From Sphaeroforma sirkka (lineage: Eukaryota; Opisthokonta; Ichthyosporea; Ichthyophonida), in the NCBI GenBank assembly GCA_001586965.3, contig LUCW03000134.1:15001-37500 (forward strand): a stretch of DNA of 22,500 nt. The letters run 5' to 3'. This document shows positions 1 to 20,650 of this stretch, in pieces (within the stretch, counting starts at the first letter, position 1; the number at the start of each line of letters is the position of its first letter). Made by a program: the position numbers and the translations under genes. The notes beneath the pieces were generated by a model that was not told where the DNA came from, made no database searches, and was given only the letters and a program-made list of their open reading frames with translations.

Positions 1-767
1 CTGCATATCCTCCTAAAATAAGATACCACAACAGTGAACGAAAAATCACTAAGACAACTAGAAAGAAATATGAAATAACGATGACCACGGTATTCTGTCA
101 TGGGTTTCAAACTTGCACACAGCAGTTGTCGTCCAATAATCATACCACAGGAATGTCTGTTCGTGCACAACTGGAAAATTTATACTAAGATTTTATTTTT
201 ACCGAGATTTCAGCCAATGGAAACTAAGATATCAACTAAAATGTGTTAATTTTATTTTACTTTTACCAAGATGTCAGCCAATAAAAATCAAGATATGAAC
301 TAAAATGCTCTGTTACTTGTATGTAAATTACTTTTTGCTTATTTTTTTAAAACAATAACTGGGTTTGATCTTTATTCTATCAGTGCTGTGCATTTTTATC
401 ATATATGTTGCCAGGTTGGATTTGGAGATGATTGATTTTTGACCAACAAAACACAATATTGCAATCCAAATCCTAATTTTAACTTCACACAGATTGAATT
501 TTAGACGCGAACTTTTAAATCCAAAAAATGCTTCTTCTGACGAAATTGTGAGTTTTTGTAAAGCTCATTTTTCCCCCAAAAAGTGAATAGTCCTAATTCC
601 CAAAACTTTACTGTTTATACTTTTTAAATTTGAAAAAAATCAGTAAAACTGTTTCGGCGTTTTCTGTACCTGTAAAGCATTTCATGTTACTTGGTACATA
701 ATATAAGAGTTTTACTGAATCAGGGGTTTTTTTACAACTTTTATATAGACTATTGTTTAATTTTCAG
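1..767. other. AT-rich intergenic or intronic DNA, no gene recognised
   Basis: No reading frame with protein-like content was found in this stretch on either strand. It is AT-rich with many short A and T runs. It ends in a pyrimidine-rich tract and a TTTTCAG acceptor at 761-767 that leads into a probable exon. If that exon is real, part of this stretch is its upstream intron. The only structured element seen is the two-unit tandem repeat listed separately. Confidence 0.5.
192..316. repeat. Two-unit tandem repeat, ~64 bp
   Basis: A unit containing TTTTACCGAGATTTCAGCCA (from about 198) recurs as TTTTACCAAGATGTCAGCCA (from about 262). It is followed in both copies by an AAGATAT..AACTAAAATG stretch. 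The copies differ by scattered substitutions, so this is an old local tandem duplication. No function is suggested. Confidence 0.7.
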
Positions 768-914
768 AAGGCCATGAGAATATATGATGAAATGTTTCAA
801 CGACATTACGTTTTCACATTCGCAAAGACTGAAGAGCGTGTTCTCGCAGTTCTGCGTGATGTATATAAAAATGATACTTCTGAAAACCAATCGAAAGGAG
901 AAGAAGGAGAGTAA
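768..914 (+). CDS. Probable last exon of an unidentified upstream gene (partial)
   Basis: After a good acceptor (TTTAATTTTCAG at 756-767) an open frame runs 48 codons to a TAA at 912-914. Its translation starts KAMRIYDEMFQRHYVFTFAK, continues through TEERVLAVLRDVYKND, and ends in a charged Glu/Lys/Gly tail. Composition and lack of low complexity look protein-like. The frame is phase 0 at the acceptor. I do not recognise the family and could not place an earlier exon in 1-767, so the rest of the gene presumably lies left of the window. It could also be a chance frame; only the acceptor plus composition support it. No AATAAA was seen just downstream. Confidence 0.35.
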   Translation, partial: KAMRIYDEMFQRHYVFTFAKTEERVLAVLRDVYKNDTSENQSKGEEGE

Positions 915-1419
915 TGACTGAGGAAGTATGGGGAAATAACAAATTTTCAAACATATGATACTCCTTCAATATTTAATTCAATTACTACTCTGATGACTGA
1001 TGAGAGATAATTGAAATAGGTTGTGCAGTATCAACTATGTCTCATCTCTTGCAGATGTACCGATCAAATATCTGACGCATGTATTGCATCACTGTCAGAA
1101 TTGTAGCAGGGAGACTAGAGAGAAGAAAAGTCTTATCTTGTAGATGCAAACACCAATTATAAGGGAACGGATAGATTACACCATCCCCTACTAGAGGCAC
1201 TCTGAACATCGAACCACCAAAATTCACATTGGGTTTCCGGTCATATTCATATCCACTGAGTAAAAAGCTACCACGCATATGAGGATAGCCAGTGTTAAAT
1301 ATATACTGCAGGTTTCAGTAGATATACAGTCAATTTCAAAATTACGGATACAAACTAAACACACTATACGGTAGAAAAAAATCCATATAATACGAATATT
1401 AACACCGTACAATTGAGTC
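915..1419. other. Intergenic region and 5' flank of the ABCG gene
   Basis: This stretch separates the possible upstream exon from the ABCG start codon. A pyrimidine-rich TCTCATCTCTTGCAG at about 1040-1054 could be an acceptor for a 5' UTR intron of the ABCG transcript; nothing coding follows it on the plus strand. No TATA box is evident. A doubtful minus-strand ORF (1042-1278) lies inside. Confidence 0.4.
1042..1278 (-). CDS. Doubtful hypothetical ORF, 78 aa
   Basis: An open minus-strand frame from ATG at 1278 encodes 78 residues without low-complexity runs. It includes GYEYDRKPNVNFGGSMFRVP and a more hydrophobic second half. It is not recognised. A TTTTACTCAG on the minus strand just after the ATG could instead act as an acceptor, making this a last exon, but any upstream exon would have to lie inside the ABCG gene on the opposite strand. 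With no homology or transcript support it may be a chance frame. Confidence 0.2.
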   Translation of the reverse strand: MRGSFLLSGYEYDRKPNVNFGGSMFRVPLVGDGVIYPFPYNWCLHLQDKTFLLSSLPATILTVMQYMRQIFDRYICKR

Positions 1420-10104
<8,685 letters not shown>

Positions 10105-10132
10105 AGCCCAATGGTATATTAATAATTAAATT

Positions 10133-10138
10133 AATAAA
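10133..10138 (+). promoter_or_regulatory. Candidate polyadenylation signal AATAAA for the ABCG gene
   Basis: A canonical AATAAA lies 29 bp after the ABCG stop codon. The surroundings are AT-rich, so chance occurrence is possible. Confidence 0.45.
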
Positions 10139-10339
10139 TTATAAAGATAATATGACACATGCCTGCTGAGGCGCGGACAATATGAAACGTACTTGTGAAA
10201 GCACGAGTTTACGACATGAATGTGGAGACAGATGCTGTCGTATACGAGACAGATGAATATGATTCTATCACACGGATACCGGACAGGTGTAGTCCGGTTT
10301 TAGGGTTTAAAGATTTACGGTACATACTCCGCTTTCAAG

Positions 10340-10556
10340 ATTTTGGGGTTTTATACCCAAGTGTTGGCTTTTCAGTTCATGTTTATAAATTAAATTCAGA
10401 CCTTTTTACCAAGTGTCGGCTTGTCAGGTCGTATTCATTTCAAATTCAGGCATACTATACCAAGTGTTGTCTTTTCAGGTCATATTAAATTTAAATTGAG
10501 GCGCATACCAAGTGTTGTCTTTTCAGGTCATATTAAATTTAAAATTGTGGTAACTT
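10340..10556. repeat. Four-unit ~50-bp tandem repeat between convergent genes
   Basis: Units share CAAGTGT(T/C)G, a TTTTCAGGTC-like core and an AT-rich TATTAAATTTAAA tail. They begin at 10358, 10410, 10461 and 10509 (periods 52, 51, 48). The last two are nearly identical. The TTTTCAGGT core resembles an acceptor followed by a donor, but no coding frame is associated. Confidence 0.85.
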
Positions 10557-10560
10557 TATT
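10555..10560 (-). promoter_or_regulatory. Candidate polyadenylation signal for the fadE-like gene
   Basis: TTTATT on the plus strand reads AATAAA on the minus strand, about 107 bp beyond the stop of the candidate last exon (10667). Weak evidence in AT-rich DNA. Confidence 0.3.
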
Positions 10561-10666
10561 TAGAGTAGTCTGATTGCCAATCACTCCCCAAATTTGAAAT
10601 TGGGACCGGTGCGGAAGCAGAAAGGGTTTCAATATATTATGGGTATGACATGAATGATTATTTCCT

Positions 10667-10726
10667 CTAGTTCATCGCCTCTTTAGGTGCAGCTTGCTCC
10701 CTTCGAGCGGCGTCTGACTTCGATTC
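10667..10726 (-). CDS. Candidate last exon of the fadE-like gene (19 aa)
   Basis: After an AATTAG acceptor the minus strand reads ESKSDAARREQAAPKEAMN and a TAG stop at 10667-10669, in the phase needed after exon 14 (phase 0). FadE proteins end shortly after the region matched by exon 14, so only a short tail is expected. The alternative is reading through the exon 14 donor to a stop at 11231, adding VWLLRALVKGIEIRVMSFRD and one more residue. Neither is proven. Confidence 0.35.
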   Translation of the reverse strand, partial: ESKSDAARREQAAPKEAMN

Positions 10727-11158
10727 CTAATTCATTGGGGCAGCGGTGTGTGCATTAGAATTAGAATTAGACACGTGTAACTAGTGAAATGCATCGATAC
10801 CCACGCGTGAGGTGACGAACGGTACATACGTATGCATGTATTATATGCACACAGTCATATACAGACATGCATATATATACATATATGATTATATAACAAC
10901 ATATTTTTAATGTGAATGAAGTAGTACTAAACCGTCTTCAAGATTCAATGAATCACAATTCATCTGGATAACTATATGGCTTGGAGTTCAGCCAAACTTT
11001 GTCAAATATCCCCCGCGCCCACTACTTCACGGGTATCCACCGGGACGACCTTTTGAAACCCTTACATATATCACAGGCATACATGACACAAAGAAAACAT
11101 ATACACATATCCACATTTCTATCTTGAAGCATCTACATCCCACGAATAACGCAAAGAC

Positions 11159-11275
11159 ACGCATATCTCAATACATCCTAACAACCCAATACTCGTATCT
11201 ATATATCCCAAAAATTCAATACTCGTATCTCTATACATCCCGAAAACTCATTACTCGTATCTCTATCCCTTTAAC
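11159..11275. repeat. Minisatellite, 30-32 bp, four units
   Basis: ACGCATATCT, ACTCGTATCT, ACTCGTATCT and ACTCGTATCT start at 11159, 11191, 11221 and 11253. Each is followed by a CTATACATCCC.AAAA-like half. The array lies just beyond the exon 14 donor, in the last intron or 3' UTR of the fadE-like gene. Confidence 0.8.
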
Positions 11276-11296
11276 AAGTGCCCGCAGTAGCCATAC

Positions 11297-12081
11297 CTTG
11301 CCCAATATCTCGCGCTCCCAGTACTGGCGACCCAACACCTCGTGCGAGTCCACCTGGATGATCTTCTCCCGCAATTCGTCGACGTAGTCAATGACCTTCG
11401 CCTCGCTTTCGGACGCGTCTCGTCTCTGTTTTCGGAGTGACTTGAGAATGTCATCGGCCTGTATGGCCAGGGGGAAAGCCTCCTCAAGCATGGCTAGGCG
11501 ATCCTCGGGGTTTTTGGAGATGAACATATTTTGCTGGATGGGTCACGGGTTACAAAGGCCAAAGGTCAAAGCCAAATCAAAACTAGGATGGAATGAACGC
11601 GGAAGCGAAAGCAAAATCAGGGCGGTATGTGAATCATGGTGGAGGTTTCGTCAAGCATGGCCAGTTGACCCTCAGAGTATTTGGAGATGAACACTTTTTT
11701 TTGAAATTGTATCGAAACCAAAACCAAAACCAAGACTCAAGTGAATAAGGGAACGGCTCTATCAAGCGCTAGTCGATACTCACAGATTTTTTTGAAAGGG
11801 GAAAAGGGTTTTCTGATCTGCTTGATAGCAGTCCGGTCGGAATAAATGAGATATTTCGGGTGCTCAGATAGTCTTCAACACGACGCGCACAGATTCACAT
11901 ACAGCACGCGAGCCTGAATGCACAGATATACCCTCACCCATACCATGCACACGGCTCTCGTTAATGTGCATGTGGATGATATGTAAGTGTTCACATATAA
12001 TACATACAACTATACTTATGTATAGACGCACGCACATAAAACTGGACACACCCACACCCACACCCACACCCACACCCACAC

Positions 12082-12117
<36 letters not shown>

Positions 12118-13415
12118 ATATATATGTATATGATATATATATATATATGAGTTATATCGCGCAGACAAACCTTGAACTGGTCTCGCACTTCGGTCGGGGT
12201 AGTGATGGTGCTGGCAGCCGCTCTGCGCATATCATCAGTGGGTGCGCTATAGCACTTGCCGAAGGGGAACGTGATGGCCTTCATAGCCCAACCGACGGGA
12301 CGGATGGGGAAGTTGTTGCTGATGTCGTAGATGGAGTTCTAGATGGGTGTGGAGCACGAGTGGGTGTGTATATGAGAGAGGGATGTAGAGTATATGTATG
12401 GAATGAAGTAGATGGGTGTGTGAGAAGTGCAGGGGTGTAATAGGATCTAGAAGGGAAGCAGATCGGTTCTGAGTCCCCATTCACTGGATAAACGGGGAGA
12501 GGGTACGGAGAGTTGTTGTTGTTGATGTCACAGCATATGAGTTGCACATGCACAGATAGGCACTACACCTGGAACTACAGATAAGACCATGCACATACCC
12601 ACACAGATGGATATATACACACATTCATGGATGCACTAACATACACACATACATGGATGCACTAACATACACACATACACACATGTGTATACTCACACAT
12701 ACACACACAAAAATATATATAAACAAACAAACAAACAAACAGACAACCACAAACAAATATACACAAACAAACAAAAAAACACACACACAATATATATAGA
12801 TCGACACATATACACATACATAATACATACATACACACATACATATATATGTATATATATATGGACACACGTGACTGTGTTTATCATACCTGGGTATCGT
12901 ACAAGATCTGCTCCATAGACACAGTCAACAGCTCATCGTGGCCCTCGGAGTAGTATTGTTTGTAGTACCACAGATTGGCATATCCCAAATATAGGTTAGA
13001 GAGCACATCGGCATACCTACCACTGATAAACTCAGCAAACTTCAATTGTCCTCCGATGGACATGGCCATATCCGACGTGATGGCAAAGTTGGCGGCCAGA
13101 CGCGCCATCTGCGACTCGTAGTAGCTGTATATGTATATATGCATAAAAGGTCAGTAAAATATAGTAGCAACTCTAAATATATATATATATAGGTCAGTAG
13201 AATGATAGTAGTAGCTGTATATATATATACGTACATATGTAAAATAGAATTTAATAGAATGATTCGTAGTAGTTGTGTATGCGTATATTTGAGTCTAATA
13301 GAAAGGTCAGCGTATGCATGTATTACATAGTCCATGTGTGCGTATTAGGCAAAATATGCTAATTGGCATACCGGGATATACACATAGCTGTCGAGGAATA
13401 AATAAGTATCTGCAT

Positions 13416-13475
<60 letters not shown>

Positions 13476-14279
13476 GTAGTACGGTTGTAGAGGGTATGTA
13501 ACTTTTTTTTGATGTGTGCAATGTACAGTTAAGTAGAATACGCATATGGGTGCCGGTAGAGGGCGGCATACATACATACATACATATGTATATATATGGA
13601 GCGATATCTGGATAGACTCTATTTCTTTCATATCGATCAGTGCGACGTGTTGAGTACGTGCGCATAAACCTTTTCACAACCCTGAGCTATTGATCCGACG
13701 ATGGGCATGTGAGCACCTTCATACAGCTCGGTACAACCAAATGTGCATCTAGAAGAACACGCTATACATAGTGGTACACTCGCATATATATATATATATA
13801 TATATATATTCATTATATACATATAATTCTAATACTTACGCAAGCTTATTGGACGTGAATCTCTGTCTGGTGACCGCCATTGCGAGTGAGCGTGATGTGT
13901 TGGCTGTGGCATGCCCCACCAACAGTTTAACCTGTTTTGTAAAGCCCTTGACATCATCTCCCGCGTGCACAGTCTTGAGCAGATCCAGCACATTGGGGTG
14001 TGAACGGATCAGACCCTGTATGGTAGATATGGTAGAGATGTATATTGATATGTACGGAATTAGATCGTCATTGTATAGTAGATATGATAGATATGTATAC
14101 CTGTTTGGTAGATATGTATGTATACTGGCTTATGTACCCAACTAGATCTTCGTGGAAGAGCCCAGTTTCTTAATCGAGAAACGCTAAAAATAAAGATCAG
14201 GAATCACACGAGCATACTAAATTAGAGCTTACACCGAGACACTGCTGTGTACTACATATATATATATATACATACATAC

Positions 14280-14322
<43 letters not shown>

Positions 14323-14731
14323 CGCATATGAAGGTAGAAGCGAGGGAAAGGAGATGTGATATGTAGCGCTCTGGCGCACGCACGCAATCGGTGTAATATG
14401 GGTCCCTTGGGATGTGTGCTGGTGGATACAAATGTGCATTCGATAGTGCTACGTGAGACACCAGACCACTCATGAACACCCTACAGACTTGCATAAATCA
14501 CCACCCACTCACACTCTTGACTTGTATAAAGACTCTACTAAGATAGTCAATATCGGATATACGCTCAACTCGCCGAAGACTATTAGCGAGCGTGACGGTA
14601 TGACTACGCACTGAAGCTAGGATTGAAGACTCGGGTCTGGTAAGGGATACCCAGCAGGCTGAAGATCTACCTCGTCTGTACAAGAATAATATTGAAACAG
14701 TTACAATAACATTATAACCACACTCTCACAC

Positions 14732-14797
<66 letters not shown>

Positions 14798-14967
14798 ACA
14801 TATCTACATATGCATATATATATATAGATATCTACATATCTACATATGCATATATATATATAGATATCTACATATGTATATATATATCTACATATCTACA
14901 TATGTATATTTATATATACTTATATATATATATAATACATTTACAATTATATGTACACATGTATGTC

Positions 14968-15036
<69 letters not shown>

Positions 15037-15836
15037 ATTCTTCACACGCCTCCAAAGCACACTTACCTGTCCGAAGATAATGAGTGAGCGTGTGAGCACA
15101 TTGCTGCCCTCCACAGTAATAGCTATAGGCATGCCCTGGTACGGAATGGCTAAGAAGTTGTTCTTTCCCTTACAGATCCCAGAGCCACCGGCGATGTCCA
15201 TGGCGTCGATGATGACCTTTCTTCCACGGTCAGTCATTTGCTACGGAATACAGGAATTGAATAGGGGTTTTAGGGTTTTAAGAATTCGCTAGCTGGCTCC
15301 GAACTTTCTTTTGACTATTGCTATAGGCCTGCTATGAATAGTTGGTCATAGGGTTTAGGGTTTAAGCCATGGCCAGTGGATGCTACGCATTTCCCTTAGG
15401 CTACCAGCTCTACAAACGTAAACGATGGCAGAGGGTCGCTACAGTGTGCAGTACAAACTTTTGTTAAGTACGGACTGCTGGTTATTGAACGTTTTCTGGG
15501 TGCCTGGGTTGAATATTGAGGTTGAATATTGAGGGACATCTACTAGTGAATTATCAAGTACTATTAAAGTGGGTGGACCGGCTATACAACCCAGTTATAG
15601 ACACTGAACTGACATTGGGAAGCTGTTTCTGAGTTTCTTAAAGACCAGTTTGAAATATGCATGGGGTTGTTGGGCACTTTCTATCGCAGATCGGGTATGT
15701 GGTCGCTGCGAAAGAACTGGTCAGATGAACAGAAGTGGCATCTAGCTGACAAGCCAAACAATTGAAATAAAACAATTGAAATGGGCCACACTATAAGTAT
15801 ACTAGGGAGACAAAGAATACAAGCAGACTAATTGTC

Positions 15837-15892
<56 letters not shown>

Positions 15893-16988
15893 AAGAGGAT
15901 GGTGCTCACAGATGCTATGCGACTGTCAAGATTCACAGCTCCTTAGTTGTTCGGCTTTGAATAACTCATAGACATGTACATACCAAGTATGATCATGTAT
16001 AGTCTGAAACTGCATACGAACACACACACACACACATACACGCATATATATATATATATATATAGCAAGGTGCACGGGACACACCTGCTTCATAACCGCA
16101 CTTAATACACTGGGCTTCTCGTGATTCAAGAGCATAGCGTTCATCAGATGCTGTCCGGCGGTCATGGTGTAAGTCTCGCGGGCAATATCGGCCAGTTTTT
16201 CCTGCACACCCTCTAGTTCAGCAATAGGTACCTATGGGGATGGGGAAGTAAGTAATGGGTCAGTAAACGATCCATGGTTGTCATAAATATAAAGAGGTTA
16301 TATGTGCACACACAGATACATATTCATAGATATGGCCATCAGGCAATCTACATACACGGCAAATAACAATCACACGTGCTGAGAGACGTACCATCAGCAA
16401 TTGACACAGACGTGTGTACACAACTGTGGTACACAAAAACGCATGAATACAAAAATACATACAGTATATTTACAAGCACATATAAAGATACGAACACCTA
16501 AGCAAGTACACACACTCTACCTTGAACTGCTTGCGGACTCGTGCGTAAGCACCCACACCCACACACGCTATTTGTCCAGCGGATACGGCTGACGCAGGTA
16601 GAGAGATGCCTCTGCCTTCAGAGAGACACTCCATCAGCATGTTCCATCCAAACCCGGCTTGTTTCTGACCACCAATTAAGTAGTCGATGGGGATGAACAC
16701 ATCCTTGCCTGGACCATGGGCCGAGGAGAAACGATGGAACACAATACACCAGATGAGTTGGAGAAGGAGATTAGTGTAGCATGTGCGTAAGGAGTAGAGA
16801 GATTGGTTGTATTCTGCGGTGCAGAAAGAAACAACTGAGAAACCACGAACGACTCTCCGGCTCCCACTTGGTCGTTACTGCTATATATATATATATATCC
16901 GCCATCAAAACTGCTTTTCCCGAACGTAAATTTCTGTATGTCCAGGGCCTGCTAAATTTCTCACAGGTGTATCTATATTTTTCTCTTA

Positions 16989-17023
<35 letters not shown>

Positions 17024-19038
17024 CATTACATATATATATCGCGCATATACGCTTACCTTTGACAGTTCCGTTCATGAAGGCAATCGATAGCACATCGTGG
17101 CGTGGTCCAGTCTCTAATCCTGGGTGCCCTTTTGGGATCAAAGCAAGGGTGATACCTTCCTTTCCATTACCCTAGTATATATATATATATATATAAAAGG
17201 ATATCTAGCATGTTAATACAATAGCAGAATTTATGTATAGGTGGAGAGATATATGAGTACGTCCAATATACATATATATACATACATATATATATATAGC
17301 TATATATATTTTTATCATAAAAAGCTCAATCAAACGTTCTCATCTCCTGCGTGGGATGGAGAAACAAACAGCATACAACATACCATTGTTTTAACCTACC
17401 AGATGGAATGGATTGATATACCACTATATTCTCGCAAGGACATTTAACAGACCGTTGTATACTTCTGTAGTAAATATCAACCAACCATCTAATAGAGTAT
17501 ACGAGGTGTCTGTAACCATACGTATATACACATTCGCGCACATACTCGCAAGTACCTTGAGCAGATCATTGGGATCGCTGAGCTTGAACGCCAACCCAAC
17601 CACAGACGCAATGGGGGCCAGAGTGATGTAGCGTTTGTTGAACGAGGCGACAATTCCGAGTTTGCCGTCTCTCATAACAACCTCACCATGATCTGTAGGT
17701 AAGCACATGTAATACTAATTAGAACAATGATGTTAATTTATAAAAACTGTTAACTAGAAGTATTCTATTGACTAGAACAATGATATTAATTAAAATAATG
17801 TTGTTAACTAGAGGTATATTAATTAATATAGTGCTGTTAACTAGAAGTATTCTATTGATTAGAACAATGATATTAATTTATAGAACGCTGTTAATTAGAA
17901 CAATGTGATGCGTGTACGAGCATGTGCATAACGAAGACTCGCTCTCGCATGACAACCACTGCGTGAATTGTAGGTAAGCGAATAGAACACTAATCAAGAC
18001 AATACTGTGATTTAAAAAATAATGAAATTAATTAGAACTGCTATTAGCATACGAGCATGCGGGTAAACATTTTAGAACAACGACCACGCCGTCAACTGTA
18101 GGTAAGCATATGACACACTTAACAGTACAGAATTATGTTCATGGGCCAGTGGAGAGACATGTATGTATAGTCAATACTTCAAATACACCCAGAAAGATAC
18201 GTGAATAAATAATTGTAAAGGGTGACTCGAAACACTATGCACCATATTTACTAACAAATACAAACCCAATTATTTACATACATAGCTCGCTGTGAATTTG
18301 GGTGAGTGACAAGAAAGATCAATCAGAAGACATTGGATACACACATAAATGCAAACACACAAGATGCATACACAAACATCTGCGGATATAGTCTCAAGAA
18401 CGAAACCATATATAGTAGCAAATACAAACTCAAGTATTTTTCATTGTCTGTGCCTAAATACAGCCATGTTAACGTACCTGGCATACTAGCGGCGTCTGAT
18501 CCAGAGCTAGGGCCTGTGCACGGGAAATTGATAGGCAAAATAATAAGCATTACGGGGTCTGCAATGGGTCAAGTAGTGAACTGTTCCAAACTTATTTTAA
18601 CCCCGTTCCGGCCCTCGTAGTGGACGGATGAGGTTTATTTTGACGCGGTTTAGAGTTTGAAAGATATTACCATTCACGACTATCGAAGATTTCCGATCTC
18701 CACAGGGACTGGGAACTGGAATGGGTCAAAGTCCAGCGCCAAAACTTGAAGGAAGAAACCTGGTCTAAATAGAATACCTACCTGTGAGACCGAAGCAGGG
18801 GACTTCGCGACCATCCGCCAATCGGGGTAGCCAGTACTTTTTTTGCTCTTCGGTACCATAGCTACAATGGACAATTAAGGAGGAGCGTGTGAGACTTGGT
18901 AGTTGAGCAGCACATTTATTGAGGTCTGGTGGTCAACAGGTAAGTCCACAGACACAGATAAGTCATACACCAGCAGCATATAAAGCATACCATAAAACCA
19001 TTCCATTGAAATAAAAATAATTTCAAATAGGCTATACT

Positions 19039-19096
<58 letters not shown>

Positions 19097-20597
19097 TATA
19101 GATAAATATACCTCACCTCATAAGTAGCTCTCCTGGACCTAAACTGTTAGGAACAGCCACACAGACGCCAGCCGCACCACTGCGAGTGTTGACCTTAGCG
19201 TCCACCATGCTGTGTGCGTGTGCGCTAAAGCCCAGGCCTCCCTGGTCTTCAGGGATCATCATACCAAAGAACTTCTTCTCTTTCAAGAACTTCCACGCCT
19301 CTGGGGGCAGGTCCTGTAGGTATATACGTATACAGAGTGTAGGTATATACGTATAAAAGGTGTCCTTAGGTTTGTTTATAACGTACATGACATACAGCTT
19401 GGAAGGATAACACGCGTGTTTTTGTCTGCATATCATATACGCGTGTGCACGACACAATGCTTGGGGTGATCATGCCCATGAACTTGTTCATTTCCTTGGA
19501 CTTCCACGCCTTTGAGGACAGGTCTTGTACGTGTATACGTATATAATGAATACATATACACGTATATAAGGTACACATATATACATATACAAGTTATATG
19601 TATATTTTGAATCGTATAAATTATACTGCTATGGGAGATCACAGTAGGATGCCACTACCTTGGAATTTACGTTAGTATAGTCTGCATATACATAAGTGGA
19701 TACACGACACCACGTTTGGGATGATCATCCGTATGAACGCAACTCTCATGAACCAATACGAGTCTAGAGGCAGAGCCTGCCATGTATTTATGTGTGTATA
19801 TATATATACCATTTTGCTATGCCGGTATACATGGATGTATGTGCATGTGTGTGTATACGTATACGAGCAACGTATATGTTAATACCTGTATGCACCATCA
19901 AGCGCCCCCCCTTCATTCCCACACTGCAAGCATAACGTTCATATTACACAACATACAGTACAGATCCTAAAGGACAGCCACGAGATACGTCAACAATATG
20001 TAAGTATATACTTTCATCTTATTGTAATATATATATATATATATATATAAAACAATATATAAGTATATACGTTAATCATGTTTCACGATCATATGTATAT
20101 ATGCAAGTATATATGTCAATCTTATTTAACTATATATATATATATATATATACTGGTGCACGCACCTAAGCCCTACAAACAAAACTACAACAATTTCATC
20201 ACACACAACATACAGCCTGGACCCATGGATAAGTATACAAGCACATACATCCACTACGCTGCACGATAACATACACCAATGATATACACAAGTATACGCA
20301 TATATCATATCAATACGAAATAGGACATACACCCTGACATACGTACCTGATCTATCCCAATCTGGTAATCGTCTAGCATCTCGCACAGTTGTTCCACCTC
20401 ATTGTCTAGGAAGGCCTGTTCTTTGGCGGTAAGCACTGCTCGGTACTATGATGCAACAGATAGATTACAAAGGTTTCAACTTAGTTTCAATCCAGAGATG
20501 GCTGGAACCGTGGTTTTATGAAGTATTTCACAAAGTTTTGTTTCCTGGGAGTTTTGTGGCTCAAATTTACTTAGCTTGACGCTTTTGTGCCATAAAT

Positions 20598-20650
<53 letters not shown>

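Larger units (their letters stand above)
10105..10666. other. Convergent intergenic spacer between the ABCG and fadE-like genes
   Basis: The two genes end facing each other about 0.56 kb apart (or 1.2 kb if the candidate last fadE exon is wrong). The spacer holds possible polyadenylation signals for both strands and a four-unit tandem repeat. 10195-10340 has an open plus-strand frame that runs into the repeat and is judged chance. Confidence 0.6.

Noticed and set aside
11263-11690. Other-frame and plus-strand ORFs over fadE exon 14
   Set aside because: They are shadows; the FadE-matching frame is on the minus strand at 11533-11297.
13660-13757. Minus-strand open stretch [20 protein letters not shown].. 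after a TTCTAG acceptor, in fadE intron 11
   Set aside because: It would start in the right phase after exon 11 but end in phase 0, whereas exon 12 needs phase 2. It has no FadE counterpart, and exons 11 and 12 join directly with good alignment.
14498-14683. Minus-strand 61-aa frame in fadE intron 10 as an extra exon
   Set aside because: No FadE similarity, and exons 10 and 11 are contiguous in the family alignment.
16340-16410. Possible echoes of the fadE exon 9 border (ATCAGGCAATCTAC and ATCAGCAATTGAC)
   Set aside because: Only about ten bases resemble TTCAGCAATAGGTAC; too short to separate from chance by eye.
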